Source: JAGNLM01 sp964439835 (GTDB lineage Bacteria; Pseudomonadota; Gammaproteobacteria; JAABTG01). Taken from it: a stretch of DNA of 64,000 bases. A model generated the notes under the pieces. That model ran no database searches. It saw only the letters and a list, made by a program, of their open reading frames with translations, and had not been told where the DNA came from. The stretch lies in contig CAYTPQ010000001.1 of assembly GCA_964439835.1 (NCBI GenBank), forward strand, positions 62,001 through 126,000, in the 5' to 3' direction. Below are positions 56,149 to 64,000 of the stretch, in pieces (within the stretch, counting starts at the first letter, position 1; every line of letters starts with the position of its first letter). Made by a program: the position numbers and the translations under genes.

Positions 56149-57312
56149 ATGAGAGCAAGAACAAAGGGCACCGCCGGCGCGCTCGTTGCGGCATTGTCAC
56201 TGGCGCTGACGGTGGATGCGCAGGCGCAGAGAACGGGTACCCGCACCACCACTACGACGTCGCCGACGACGTCGATTAACCCGTACTCCGATCCCTGGCT
56301 CGCGACCATCTATGGCGAGACCACGTACAGCTTCACGTATGTTGAAGCTCCGCCCAGCAGTGGCCTAATCAACCTACTCAGCTCCAGTTGGTCCGGGGTG
56401 GGTTCTCTGTTGCCGGTCCTCCTCAATGCCAAGCTTTCGGTCACGGGCTCAGGTCTCACAAGTGATTGGACAGAAATTCCAGGACCGAACGGAGAGCCTT
56501 GTGGAGGAGAGAATGGGAACTGTCGGACCGAGCTAAACGTGCCCGTCGACTTCCACTTCAACTACACAAATGGTTACGGTGTCACCGGAGACCTATACGA
56601 CCTCCTGACCGGCAACTCCACTTCCGACACCAGCGGTTACGTCTTCGAGTGGCGAGACGACGGATTGCTGTTCAACACAGTAGATATCCCATTAACCCTC
56701 CAGATCCCCTTCATCGGCCCAACAACACTGCTCCCTGCATCCGAGGGAAGTGGTCAGATGGTGGAGCAGGTGGGAGCGGGAACCAGCCAACCGAATCGCG
56801 AGGTCCTTGGCTTCGTGGAGGACAGCGCTTTCGTGGGAGACTGCAAGATTGGTGATCCGAAATTGTACGCCTGCATCCTCGACCTCTATGCGACTCCGGG
56901 CGAGGACGGTCTTCTGCTTCGCCTGTTCTGCCCCGACTGGCCCGACGTGACAACGTGCTTCAGCGACAACAGCCCGACGTACGGCGGCGCTTCCCTGCTG
57001 TCCACTGCGAGTGTCGCCCCCGCCTCCACCAACGGAACGATCCTCCCGGGACTCGGGCTGGGCATCTTCCGCCTGAGCCCGGAGGACTGTCTCACGGAGC
57101 ACCCAAACGACGCGTCCCTGTGCGAAGAGGCGACGTTGACCGAGAACGCCATCGCGCTCGGCGAGCAGTTCGGCAACCGGGGCGGCATCGTCGTGTTCAA
57201 CGCGGCCACGGAAGCGCCCGAGCCCGCGAGCCTGGCGCTGCTGGGCGTCGGTCTGGCCGGGATGGGCTTGATGCGGCAGCGCGTGCGGCGTCGCCGGCCA
57301 GCGGCGCACTGA
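56149..57312 (+). CDS. PEP-CTERM protein, paralogue 1
   Basis: The 387-residue protein has a signal peptide (GTAGALVAALSLALTVDAQAQ), a Thr-rich segment and NPYSDPW, a long beta-rich body with several cysteines, and a C-terminal PEP-CTERM sorting signal: PEPASLALLGVGLAGMGLM followed by RQRVRRRRP. Such proteins are processed by exosortase and anchored or released during exopolysaccharide formation. AGAGGTGAG precedes the ATG at 56149. It shares its N-terminal block and a CILDLY motif with the protein at 59027; the body is otherwise unrecognised. Confidence 0.88.
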   Translation: MRARTKGTAGALVAALSLALTVDAQAQRTGTRTTTTTSPTTSINPYSDPWLATIYGETTYSFTYVEAPPSSGLINLLSSSWSGVGSLLPVLLNAKLSVTGSGLTSDWTEIPGPNGEPCGGENGNCRTELNVPVDFHFNYTNGYGVTGDLYDLLTGNSTSDTSGYVFEWRDDGLLFNTVDIPLTLQIPFIGPTTLLPASEGSGQMVEQVGAGTSQPNREVLGFVEDSAFVGDCKIGDPKLYACILDLYATPGEDGLLLRLFCPDWPDVTTCFSDNSPTYGGASLLSTASVAPASTNGTILPGLGLGIFRLSPEDCLTEHPNDASLCEEATLTENAIALGEQFGNRGGIVVFNAATEAPEPASLALLGVGLAGMGLMRQRVRRRRPAAH

Positions 57313-57432
57313 GGCCCGAGAGCAGGCAGACTGCTCGGCCGGTCGCAAAGACCCCCGGCGAACAGAGATGCCGGGGCGCGCGCAAGTCTGCCGGGAAGCC
57401 GGTGGGTCGGTTTTGCGCCTCTCGACCCCCCC

Positions 57433-58626
57433 TTACGCCAGCAACTCCTCGCAGCGCGACACGATGGCCTCCAGCGCGGCGCCAGGCTCGTAGTCGGCGT
57501 GCCGGGCAGCGAATTGTTGGGCCGCCGCGCGGAAGGAGGCCTCCCCGGTCAGGCGATTCAGGGCCTCGCGGATGTCTGCCTGTCCCACCGGCTCGACCAA
57601 GACGAGGCCGGCGCCTAGCCGCTGAACGTTCAGGGCCGTGATCAGCTGCTCGGCGTGCATGGGGACGGACAGGATCGGAACGCCGGCTAACAGGGCTTGG
57701 GAGACGGTCCCCAACCCCGCGTAGCCGACGAAGAGGTCCACCTGCCCAAGAGCGGCACTCAGGTCGACGGGGTCCGGGGAGAGCGTGACGTTGCGCCCCG
57801 ACCATCGCTTGCGAAACCTGGGCGTAACGTCTGGCACGAACACCAGCGCCCGCAGGTCCGCCTCCTGCAAGGCGGCGAGGAGGTTCTCCAGGCCCGGCGT
57901 CTCCTTCCGCAGGTACCCGAAAACCCTGGCGCCCCCACCCCGGGGCCACGCGGGCGGTATGCCCTTCAGCCCGCCAATCAGCGGGTCCCAGTAGCGCTGG
58001 CCGGTGCGGCCGGGGTAGTGGTCGAGCTCCGGAAACGTGCAGAGAAAATCCTCCGCCACGTCGAAGAGGTCGGCGAGCCGTCCGAGCCCGGCCAGACCGA
58101 TCACCGACAACGTGCGGTTCACCGTGTCGAGCGCCAGACGCTCGCTGTAGGCCAGGCGGACAATCGGTACCGGCTCCCACGTCCGGAACGCAGGGATCGG
58201 CTCGGTCCGGGAGGGCGAGAAGAAGCCGTTGCCTTGCACCACGACCGGGATCGCCAGGCTCCGCGCGGCCAGCTGTGCCGTGGGGGCGGAGTTGGCGATG
58301 AGCAGGTCGGGCCGTTGCTGCTCGAACAGGCGTCTCCAGCCCTGCACGGGACCGAGCAACGCCTCGGGGCTGTGGTAACCGGTGCGGAGCAGGATCTCCG
58401 CGAAGCTCGCGGGGGATCCCAAGCCCGCGGCGCCCGCGACGCCGAGCGGGGCCTGCAGGACGGTGAAGGACTCGCCGCGAAGGACGTTACTCGCGCGGGC
58501 CACTTCCCGTAGGGCCATGACGACCCGGTGGCCGCGCGCGTGCAGGTCCCGGGCGAGGGGCAACATCTCCCCCACGTGTCCCAGGTTGCCACCGAGCTCC
58601 CAAGCGAAGAGTACGGTCTTCGTCAC
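57433..58626 (-). CDS. GT1-like glycosyltransferase
   Basis: The 397-residue protein has an N-terminal Rossmann-like domain (TVLFAWELGGNLGHVGEMLPLARDLHARGHRVV) and a C-terminal UDP-sugar-binding pattern (YAGLGTVSQALLAGVPILSVPMHAEQLITALNVQRLGAGLVL, about 300-345), as in macrolide/sterol-type and MurG-like glycosyltransferases. The acceptor is unknown. It lies, in the opposite orientation, between two paralogous PEP-CTERM genes, so a role in decorating surface material is possible. The start is GTG at 58626. Confidence 0.88.
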   Translation of the reverse strand: MTKTVLFAWELGGNLGHVGEMLPLARDLHARGHRVVMALREVARASNVLRGESFTVLQAPLGVAGAAGLGSPASFAEILLRTGYHSPEALLGPVQGWRRLFEQQRPDLLIANSAPTAQLAARSLAIPVVVQGNGFFSPSRTEPIPAFRTWEPVPIVRLAYSERLALDTVNRTLSVIGLAGLGRLADLFDVAEDFLCTFPELDHYPGRTGQRYWDPLIGGLKGIPPAWPRGGGARVFGYLRKETPGLENLLAALQEADLRALVFVPDVTPRFRKRWSGRNVTLSPDPVDLSAALGQVDLFVGYAGLGTVSQALLAGVPILSVPMHAEQLITALNVQRLGAGLVLVEPVGQADIREALNRLTGEASFRAAAQQFAARHADYEPGAALEAIVSRCEELLA

Positions 58627-59026
58627 GGGAGGGGCGAGAAGCCGGCAGGCACGGCGCGACGGGAAGCCTCAGGCACTGGCCTGGCCTGGCTGGACTCGGG
58701 CCGACGGGGCGAGGCGAGGCGAGGCGGAAAGACACCAGAGCTTCTTGATCGGGGCCGGAACCGAGTGGTGTGCCGAGCATACATGGAGCGGCGCCCCGGG
58801 GGCCGGAGTCTCTGCCAACCGGAGCGTGCCGTGCCGGGGGACGCATATATCGGAAAGCTTTACAGTTGATGCAGGTTTAGGGGCGCTCTATCCACTCAAC
58901 CCGCTGAAGGAAAGAGTATTTCCTGTGTCGGCGCGAACTTTGCTTTCGGGTGGCATGGCCCTGCGCTTCGCGGAGGCCGCACGGCTCGCACGCATGTTAT
59001 TCAAGTCGACTGGAGGGCCACCCCCC
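58627..59026. other. 400 bp without genes, upstream of PEP-CTERM 2
   Basis: This gap between the divergent glycosyltransferase and PEP-CTERM 2 genes shows no credible frame. It contains short tandem units CTGGC (near 58675-58695) and GAGGC (58711-58726) and an AT-richer part around 58845-58925 that may hold promoters. No clear sigma-54 or sigma-70 boxes were identified. Confidence 0.5.
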
Positions 59027-60163
59027 GTGAGCGCGCATATCGGCCGTTTCGCCATCAAGCCCCTCGCCCTCGCCGTCATCGCCGTCGTCGCCGCCGCTGC
59101 GACCAGCGATGCCATGGCGCAGCGCCGGGGCAGCACCACCACGACCACCTCCACCACGCCCACGACCCAGGTGAATCCGTACTCTGACCCCTGGTTCGGG
59201 ATCGTTTGGGGCGAACTGGGCTGGGAGCTCAGTAAAGCTCTCGACGATTGGGGCAATCCTCAGACGTATGTTTTTGAGCAGTCGGACTTCGAAAAGGACT
59301 GCTTCAGTGAATCCGGTGGTTGCACCCAAAACTTACTCAACCTCACCCTGAGTGGCACGAGCCTGAGCAGTTACTGGTGGGAGACGCAGGACGATGCCGG
59401 CACGAGTCTGACGGAGGAGTTCGAACCAGACGAAGTAGCGGACTCCACTCCGCCGGGGAACGCGCCGCCGCCAGAGAATGCCCAGGGGTTCCCCGTGGAC
59501 TTCAGGTACAACCTCTTCAACGGTGCCGAGATCCCTCAGGTGGTCGACGGGCAGTACGTCTTCAACAGCGCGGCCTTCCTGGCGGGCGAGGACGTCCCGC
59601 TAACGGTTGTCTTCGGGGGCCTACCGGGTCCGAACAGTAGTCCTTTCAGCTGGAAGGTCACCGAAGACGGCAGCCCGACAAATATTGATGGGAGCGCCTT
59701 CGGCGTCCTGACGGAGAAGACGACCGAGTTCCTCTCGTTCATCGAGACACCTGATTCCAACAATTCTCTTGATTGCCCGGCGGGCGGCGTCGCGGTCAAC
59801 AGCACTGACCCCGACCCGAACTGCATCCTCGACCTGTACGGTATCAAGACTAGCGTCGGGGGTCTTCCGCTTCTGACCGCCCCCATCAGCACCTACGCGG
59901 TCCTCAGGTTCTCGAGTCCGGGGGTGATCGAGGGCCTCGCCTTCGTGACGAACACCTTTAGCATCGATGGCGGAGAGGGCGGCGCCCCTCTGCCGGATAA
60001 CTGCGTCCCTTCCATGGGTCCGGCCAACTGCAATGGCGCAAGCAGCAGAATCGTTGGAGAAAACTTCCGTCTCGTCCCCGAGCCCGGCACGGTCGCATTG
60101 CTCGGCCTCGGCCTGGCGGGTCTCGGCGTCGCGCGGCGTCGGCGCACGGTCGCGGATCGCTGA
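59027..60163 (+). CDS. PEP-CTERM protein, paralogue 2
   Basis: From GTG at 59027 (TGGAGGG ten bases upstream) the protein has 378 residues with a signal peptide (IKPLALAVIAVVAAAATSDAMAQ). The mature start is Thr-rich and then NPYSDPW, as in the paralogue at 56149. The body is beta-rich with paired cysteines (CFSESGGC, CILDLY) and the C-terminus is a PEP-CTERM signal: PEPGTVALLGLGLAGLGVA then RRRR. It is probably an exosortase substrate. ATG codons at 58955 and 58994 are alternative starts with weaker signals. Confidence 0.87.
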   Translation: MSAHIGRFAIKPLALAVIAVVAAAATSDAMAQRRGSTTTTTSTTPTTQVNPYSDPWFGIVWGELGWELSKALDDWGNPQTYVFEQSDFEKDCFSESGGCTQNLLNLTLSGTSLSSYWWETQDDAGTSLTEEFEPDEVADSTPPGNAPPPENAQGFPVDFRYNLFNGAEIPQVVDGQYVFNSAAFLAGEDVPLTVVFGGLPGPNSSPFSWKVTEDGSPTNIDGSAFGVLTEKTTEFLSFIETPDSNNSLDCPAGGVAVNSTDPDPNCILDLYGIKTSVGGLPLLTAPISTYAVLRFSSPGVIEGLAFVTNTFSIDGGEGGAPLPDNCVPSMGPANCNGASSRIVGENFRLVPEPGTVALLGLGLAGLGVARRRRTVADR

Positions 60164-60198
60164 GCTCGCGGGCGCCCTGCGCCGCAGTTGCATCTGAC

Positions 60199-60240
60199 GG
60201 CCCTGGCCGAGTTACCCCTCGGCCGGGGCCTTTGTATTTC
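60199..60240 (+). terminator. Intrinsic terminator after PEP-CTERM 2
   Basis: A 13-bp stem GGCCCTGGCCGAG (60199-60211) pairs with 60218-60230 (one G-U pair) around a 6-nt loop and is followed by TTTGTATTT. It lies 36 bp after the stop codon. Confidence 0.87.
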
Positions 60241-60431
60241 CGCCCCTCGCGGCTCTTCTCATCGCTCACTGATTAGTCTATGTTGAGTCCCTGACCCGGC
60301 TGTCCCGCGGAGTTTTCAGTAGCCGGGGCGCGGTTCTCCGAGACGTGCCATGGGGCCAGCGCGGTCGGGTGTCGCGACCGATGTGACGCCGGTGCAACGG
60401 CCAACGGGGAACCGCGGTGGGGGGAGAAAGC

Positions 60432-63400
60432 GTGCGGCGAGAGAGAGGCCGACCCGTTCGGGGCGGGCGAACCAGTACGGGCTGGCGGCGTTCGACCCTC
60501 GCCGGTCTGGTGTTGACCCTGGGTTCGGGGTTTCCGGGCGCAGGCCAGGCGCAGGCGCCAATCGTCCGTGACGGCACCGTCGGCCCTGCCGGGCCAGTCA
60601 ACGCCGCCGGGGGCGTCTACACCATACCCGCCAGCGACGGCACCTCGGCCGGCGCGAACCTCTTCCACAGCTTTTCCAACTTCAATGTCCCCGCCGCAAC
60701 GACCGTGCAGTTCACGGACACGGGCGCGCCGAGCGCGGTCGCGAACGTGATCAGCCGCGTAACCGGCAGCAACCAGACCCGCATCGAGGGCACCCTCTCC
60801 AACATCCCCGGCGCCAACTTCTATCTCCTGAACCCGCGCGGGGTCTTCATCGGTGAGAACGCCTTCATCGACGTCTCGGGCTCGTTCCACGTCTCGAGCG
60901 GCGACTACATCCGCTTCGGCGACGGCGGGCGCTTCTACGCTGACCCGGCACGGGTGAGCACCTTCTCGACCGCGGAGCCGGCGGCGTTCGGCTTCCTGGG
61001 CGGAAATCCATCGGGTGGGACGCGCGGCACGATCGAGGTGTCGGGCAGCCCCTTCGACGCCGGCTTCGGCTTCGGCATCCACGTCATCCCCGACGGCCAG
61101 GCCTGGTCCTTCGTCGGCGGCGACGTGCGCATCGGATGGGGCGACACCCAGCTCGCCTACCTGTTCAGCTGGGCAGGGCGCGTGAACCTGGTGAGCGTCG
61201 CCTCCGCGGGCGAGGTGCAGCTGACGCCGACCGGCGTCACGCTGGACGGGGTGAGCGCGCTGGGTCGCGTCGACATCGTCGAGGGCAGCTCGTTCGACGT
61301 GCGCGACATCTACATCCGGGCGGGGACGCTGAACATCGACGACTCGTACCTGGCGTCCGGGGTCTTCACCGACACCGAGGGAGTCATCGACGTGGCCGTC
61401 ACGGGCGACGCCACCATCGGCGGAGCCGGCGGATTCTGGGAGGCGGGCTTCTTCTCGGCGGCCGGCGCGGAGTTCGGCGGATTCGGCCCCGGTGCGCCGA
61501 TCCGGCTCGCCGTGAGCGGAACGCTTGCCGTCGACGGCATCGGCAGCGTGCAGACGCTGAACCGCAGCTTCGGCACCGAGAACGCGGGCGCCGTCGACAT
61601 CGTCGCCGGCACGGTGGAGATCCGGAACGGCGGCTTCGTCGTCAGCCGCAACGACGCAGGCTCGGGTACCGGCGGGGCGCTGCGGATCGAGTCCCAAACC
61701 CTGCGACTCTCGGGGGACGGACCGCGCTCCGCCTCCGCCCCCGACTTCTTCGCCTTCGACGCCACGCCTGGCATCGCCGCCTACACCACCAACGGAGCGG
61801 ACGCCGGTAGCGTAAGCGTCACCTCCAGCTTGCTGGAAGTGCTGGGCGGCGCCGAGGTGAGCGCCCGCACGTTCGGCGCCGGCCGGGGCGGTGACCTGAC
61901 CATCGACGTGACCGAGGTTCGAGTGTCCCGCGGCGGCGCGGCCGCCGGCGGCATCGCGGCCGAATCGATCGGCACCCAGCCCGGGGGAGGGGTCATCCCG
62001 ACGGGGGACGCTGGCAATCTGGTCATCCGCGCCGCACGGCTCTCGCTGCTCGACGACAACGCCCAGGTCAGCGCCAGCACCAACTCGACCGGGCGCGCCG
62101 GCGCGGTCACCATCACCGCGACAGAGTCGGTCACGACTGCGGGCCGCAACAGCGGAGTCTTCAGCAGTACCCGGGGCAAAGCCGCCGAGATCGGCGCGCA
62201 GCCGGGCGACGCGGGTAACGTCGCCATCACCACGCCACTGCTCCGGATGGACGGGCCCGGGCGCATCGAGGCGGCCACCAGCGGTGACGGCAGTGCGGGG
62301 TCCGTGCTCCTGGACGTGGGCCGCCTGGAGCTCCTGGGTGGCGCCCAGGTGCGGTCGTTCAGCGGCCAGGTGCTGCCGGGCGCGTCGGCGCCGGACGTCG
62401 GCCTCGGCAACGCCGGCACCGTCAGCGTCAGGGCGAGCGAGTCCGCTTCCCTCTCCGGCGTCAGCGAGACCGGGGCGCCGACCTCGCTCTCCAGTCAGAC
62501 CCGCGGCCCGGGCGCCGGCGGGCAGGTCGAGGTCTACACCCCGCTCCTGACGCTGGCCGACGGGGCGCTCATCGGCGCCGACACCGGCGGCGACGGCGAC
62601 GCGGGGGCGGTCTACGTCGAGGTCGACCGCGCAACCCTGTCGGGCGGCGCGCGGATCAGCAGCGACAGCGGTATCACGGTGGGCGGTCTCGACCTGCTGG
62701 GGACGGGCGAGGGCGGCGGCGTCACCCTGGTCGCGCGGGAGAGCGCCAGTCTGAGCGGTAGCGGTACCCGTGTCTCGACCCGGACCCAGGGAGCCGGGTC
62801 GGGCGGAGTGGTAACCCTTCAGGCCGGCGCCATTGACCTCGCGGGCGGCGCGGTAATCGCGTCCGACACCTCCGGCACGGGAGACGCGGGCGCGGTCTTG
62901 CTCTACGGAGACACGACTCGCCTGAGCGGCAGCGGGACGCGCGTTTCGACCGAGACGCGCGGCACCGGCGCCGGCGGAGGCGTGCTGATCGCGGGACCGA
63001 GTCTGCAGTTGCAGGGCGGGGCGGTCGTCAGCGCCGAGACCTTCGGCACCGGCAACGCCGGCGCGGTGGTCTTGGAGGGCGGCAACGTTGCGCTCGCCGG
63101 CAGCGGGACGCGCGTCTCCACCGGCACCAGCGGCCCCGGACGCGGCGGCGACGTCGAGATCTCCGGCGAGCAGCTGTCGATTACGAGCGGCGCGTCGGTA
63201 TCCGCCAGCAGCACCGGCACCGGCCTCGCGGGCAACATCACCATCCGCCTCGGGGACAGCCTGACCATGCAGGGCGGGAGCGTGACGACGCAGGCCGTCA
63301 CCTCGGACGGCGGCAACATCACCATCACAGCGCCGCGGCTCATCCACCTGCGGGACAGCCAGATCACCACGTCGGTCGAAAGCGGGACGGGCGGGGGCGG

Positions 63401-63857
63401 CAACATCTTCATCGACCCGCAGTTCGTGGTGCTCCAGAACAGCCAGATCATCGCCAACGCCTTCGGCGGGCCGGGCGGCAACATCCGGATCGTCGCCGGG
63501 CAGCTGATCGCCGACCCCTCGACCCTCATCTCGGCCTCGTCGGCCCTCGGCATCGACGGCACCGTGAACATCGACGCCCCCGACACCAACGTCAGCTCCG
63601 CCCTGGTGGCTCTGCCCGAGTCCTACCTGGACGCCTCGAGCCTGCTGCAGCCGAGCTGCGGGGCGGCGCGCGCGGGCTTGAGCAGCCTGGTCGAGGTGGG
63701 CCGCGGCGGCCTGCCGCCGGACCCGGACGGGTATCTCTGGAGCGTGGACGTGGACACGAAGACCGTCGCCCCGGCCAGCCGCCGGACCGCCGCCCGCGCC
63801 GCGGCGAACCCCTTCGAGGGCGCCCTCGCCTTCGCCGGCCAGGGGTGCCGGCGGTGA
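60432..63857 (+). CDS. Two-partner-secretion exoprotein (filamentous haemagglutinin type)
   Basis: The 1,141-residue protein has a signal peptide (about 25-45) and an N-terminal TPS domain (TTVQFTDTG, VISRVTG, SNQTRIEGTLSNIPGANFYLLNPRGVFIGENAFIDVSGSF). The rest is a long beta-helix with loose repeats rich in G, S, T and V, including three in-phase 57-residue units (62748-63260). The C-terminus (about 1080-1141) contains two cysteines (QPSCGAARAGLSSLVEVGRGGLPPDPDGYLW, then GQGC), as in cyanobacterial CHAT-linked exoproteins. GTG at 60432 follows GGGGAGA; GTG at 60417 is possible. It is likely exported by a TpsB porin. Confidence 0.9.
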   Translation: MRRERGRPVRGGRTSTGWRRSTLAGLVLTLGSGFPGAGQAQAPIVRDGTVGPAGPVNAAGGVYTIPASDGTSAGANLFHSFSNFNVPAATTVQFTDTGAPSAVANVISRVTGSNQTRIEGTLSNIPGANFYLLNPRGVFIGENAFIDVSGSFHVSSGDYIRFGDGGRFYADPARVSTFSTAEPAAFGFLGGNPSGGTRGTIEVSGSPFDAGFGFGIHVIPDGQAWSFVGGDVRIGWGDTQLAYLFSWAGRVNLVSVASAGEVQLTPTGVTLDGVSALGRVDIVEGSSFDVRDIYIRAGTLNIDDSYLASGVFTDTEGVIDVAVTGDATIGGAGGFWEAGFFSAAGAEFGGFGPGAPIRLAVSGTLAVDGIGSVQTLNRSFGTENAGAVDIVAGTVEIRNGGFVVSRNDAGSGTGGALRIESQTLRLSGDGPRSASAPDFFAFDATPGIAAYTTNGADAGSVSVTSSLLEVLGGAEVSARTFGAGRGGDLTIDVTEVRVSRGGAAAGGIAAESIGTQPGGGVIPTGDAGNLVIRAARLSLLDDNAQVSASTNSTGRAGAVTITATESVTTAGRNSGVFSSTRGKAAEIGAQPGDAGNVAITTPLLRMDGPGRIEAATSGDGSAGSVLLDVGRLELLGGAQVRSFSGQVLPGASAPDVGLGNAGTVSVRASESASLSGVSETGAPTSLSSQTRGPGAGGQVEVYTPLLTLADGALIGADTGGDGDAGAVYVEVDRATLSGGARISSDSGITVGGLDLLGTGEGGGVTLVARESASLSGSGTRVSTRTQGAGSGGVVTLQAGAIDLAGGAVIASDTSGTGDAGAVLLYGDTTRLSGSGTRVSTETRGTGAGGGVLIAGPSLQLQGGAVVSAETFGTGNAGAVVLEGGNVALAGSGTRVSTGTSGPGRGGDVEISGEQLSITSGASVSASSTGTGLAGNITIRLGDSLTMQGGSVTTQAVTSDGGNITITAPRLIHLRDSQITTSVESGTGGGGNIFIDPQFVVLQNSQIIANAFGGPGGNIRIVAGQLIADPSTLISASSALGIDGTVNIDAPDTNVSSALVALPESYLDASSLLQPSCGAARAGLSSLVEVGRGGLPPDPDGYLWSVDVDTKTVAPASRRTAARAAANPFEGALAFAGQGCRR
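62748..63260 (+). repeat. Three 171-bp tandem repeats in the exoprotein gene
   Basis: Units start at 62748, 62919 and 63090, each coding 57 residues and beginning (S/R/A)L(S/A)GSGTRVST. Later conserved positions are GxGxGG near residue 15-20 and GTG(D/N/L)AG near 43-48. Each unit probably forms two turns of the beta-helix. Nucleotide identity is highest at the GSGTRVST end. Confidence 0.85.
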
Positions 63858-64000
63858 GGCCCCCCGGTCCCGGTACGCCGGCCGGGTTGAGCACGCCTGA
63901 ATTCAGGGCAACCCGGCTGGCCGCGGCCCTGGCGCTGACGCTGGCATCCACCAGCACGCCGGCCCAGCAGTTCGGCGTGCCCGACGTGCCCATCGGCGCC
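63854..64000 (+). CDS. Start of a secreted or outer-membrane protein (partial)
   Basis: A GTG at 63854 overlaps the exoprotein stop (GTGA) and opens a frame to the window edge (49 codons). It encodes a signal peptide (TRLAAALALTLASTSTPAQQ) and then FGVPDVPIGA. The position suggests the TpsB partner transporter or another protein of the same export unit, but the visible part is too short to tell. Confidence 0.6.
   Translation, partial: MRPPGPGTPAGLSTPEFRATRLAAALALTLASTSTPAQQFGVPDVPIGA

Noticed and set aside
60273..63347. 1,024-codon minus-strand frame opposite the exoprotein gene
   Set aside because: The long frame follows from the repetitive GC-rich composition of the exoprotein; it has no recognisable domain or start context.
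1..64000. tRNA, rRNA or riboswitch genes
   Set aside because: No cloverleaf with a GGTTCGA-type T-arm, rRNA segment or known riboswitch core was noticed by eye; a tRNAscan or Infernal run would be decisive.

Overview
The window looks like a chromosome segment of a GC-rich gammaproteobacterium of Chromatiales/Ectothiorhodospira-like type. The first 16 kb carry a gene order that I recall from Pseudomonas (yggT-proC-yggS next to pilT-pilU, then pyrX-pyrB-pyrR-ruvX-yqgE-tonB-gshB). PEP-CTERM proteins, two-partner-secretion exoproteins and a membrane-bound multihaem cytochrome fit an environmental, surface-building bacterium. No rRNA, tRNA or CRISPR array was seen.

Layout. 1-8.3 kb: DUF4124 protein, pyrE, a TauE/SafE-like membrane protein, yggU-yggT-proC-yggS, and three tandem pilus-retraction ATPases. 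8.3-8.8 kb: a hicB-hicA module whose hicA is frameshifted. 8.8-15.8 kb: a minus-strand pyrimidine block (PyrK-like subunit, a dihydroorotase homologue lacking its metal-binding histidines, pyrB, pyrR) with ruvX, yqgE, tonB and gshB. 15.9-20.2 kb: hemC-hemD and a permease-less PTS (EIIA-HPr-EI). 20.4-27.2 kb: a TSUP permease, DUF2782, polA, hisA and a PP2C-FGE fusion. 27.3-30.1 kb: broken ATPase, Uma2 and DUF1640 remnants around a PIN/RHH pair, then a HIT protein. 30.2-36 kb: a DUF255 protein, a pentahaem cytochrome with TPR tail and a Dam-type methylase.

36-51.4 kb is the most distinctive region. It combines an adenylate/guanylate cyclase with CHASE2 sensor and at least five proteins carrying cyclic-nucleotide-binding (cNMP) domains on very different partners: a small protein next to an Npt-like HEAT transporter, a rhodanese, a Crp regulator, an RND/MMPL exporter and a glutaminase-STAS protein. 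A sixth cNMP gene appears broken. I infer a locally encoded cyclic-nucleotide network.

51.6-55.5 kb is a toxin-antitoxin accretion zone: four plausible intact modules plus tails of a COG4190-like regulator, CcdB and VapC, separated by a GATC-ended interspersed repeat and a 61-bp perfect duplication. 56-60.2 kb holds two paralogous PEP-CTERM proteins around a glycosyltransferase. 60.4-64 kb encodes a haemagglutinin-type exoprotein with 57-residue repeats and the start of a secreted or outer-membrane protein.

Inverted repeats are unusually abundant. Four copies of a period-8/9 'CACAGAG/CACAAAG' hairpin family lie between genes, and one forms the start region of a CHAP-domain gene. All functions are inferred from sequence reading without database searches.
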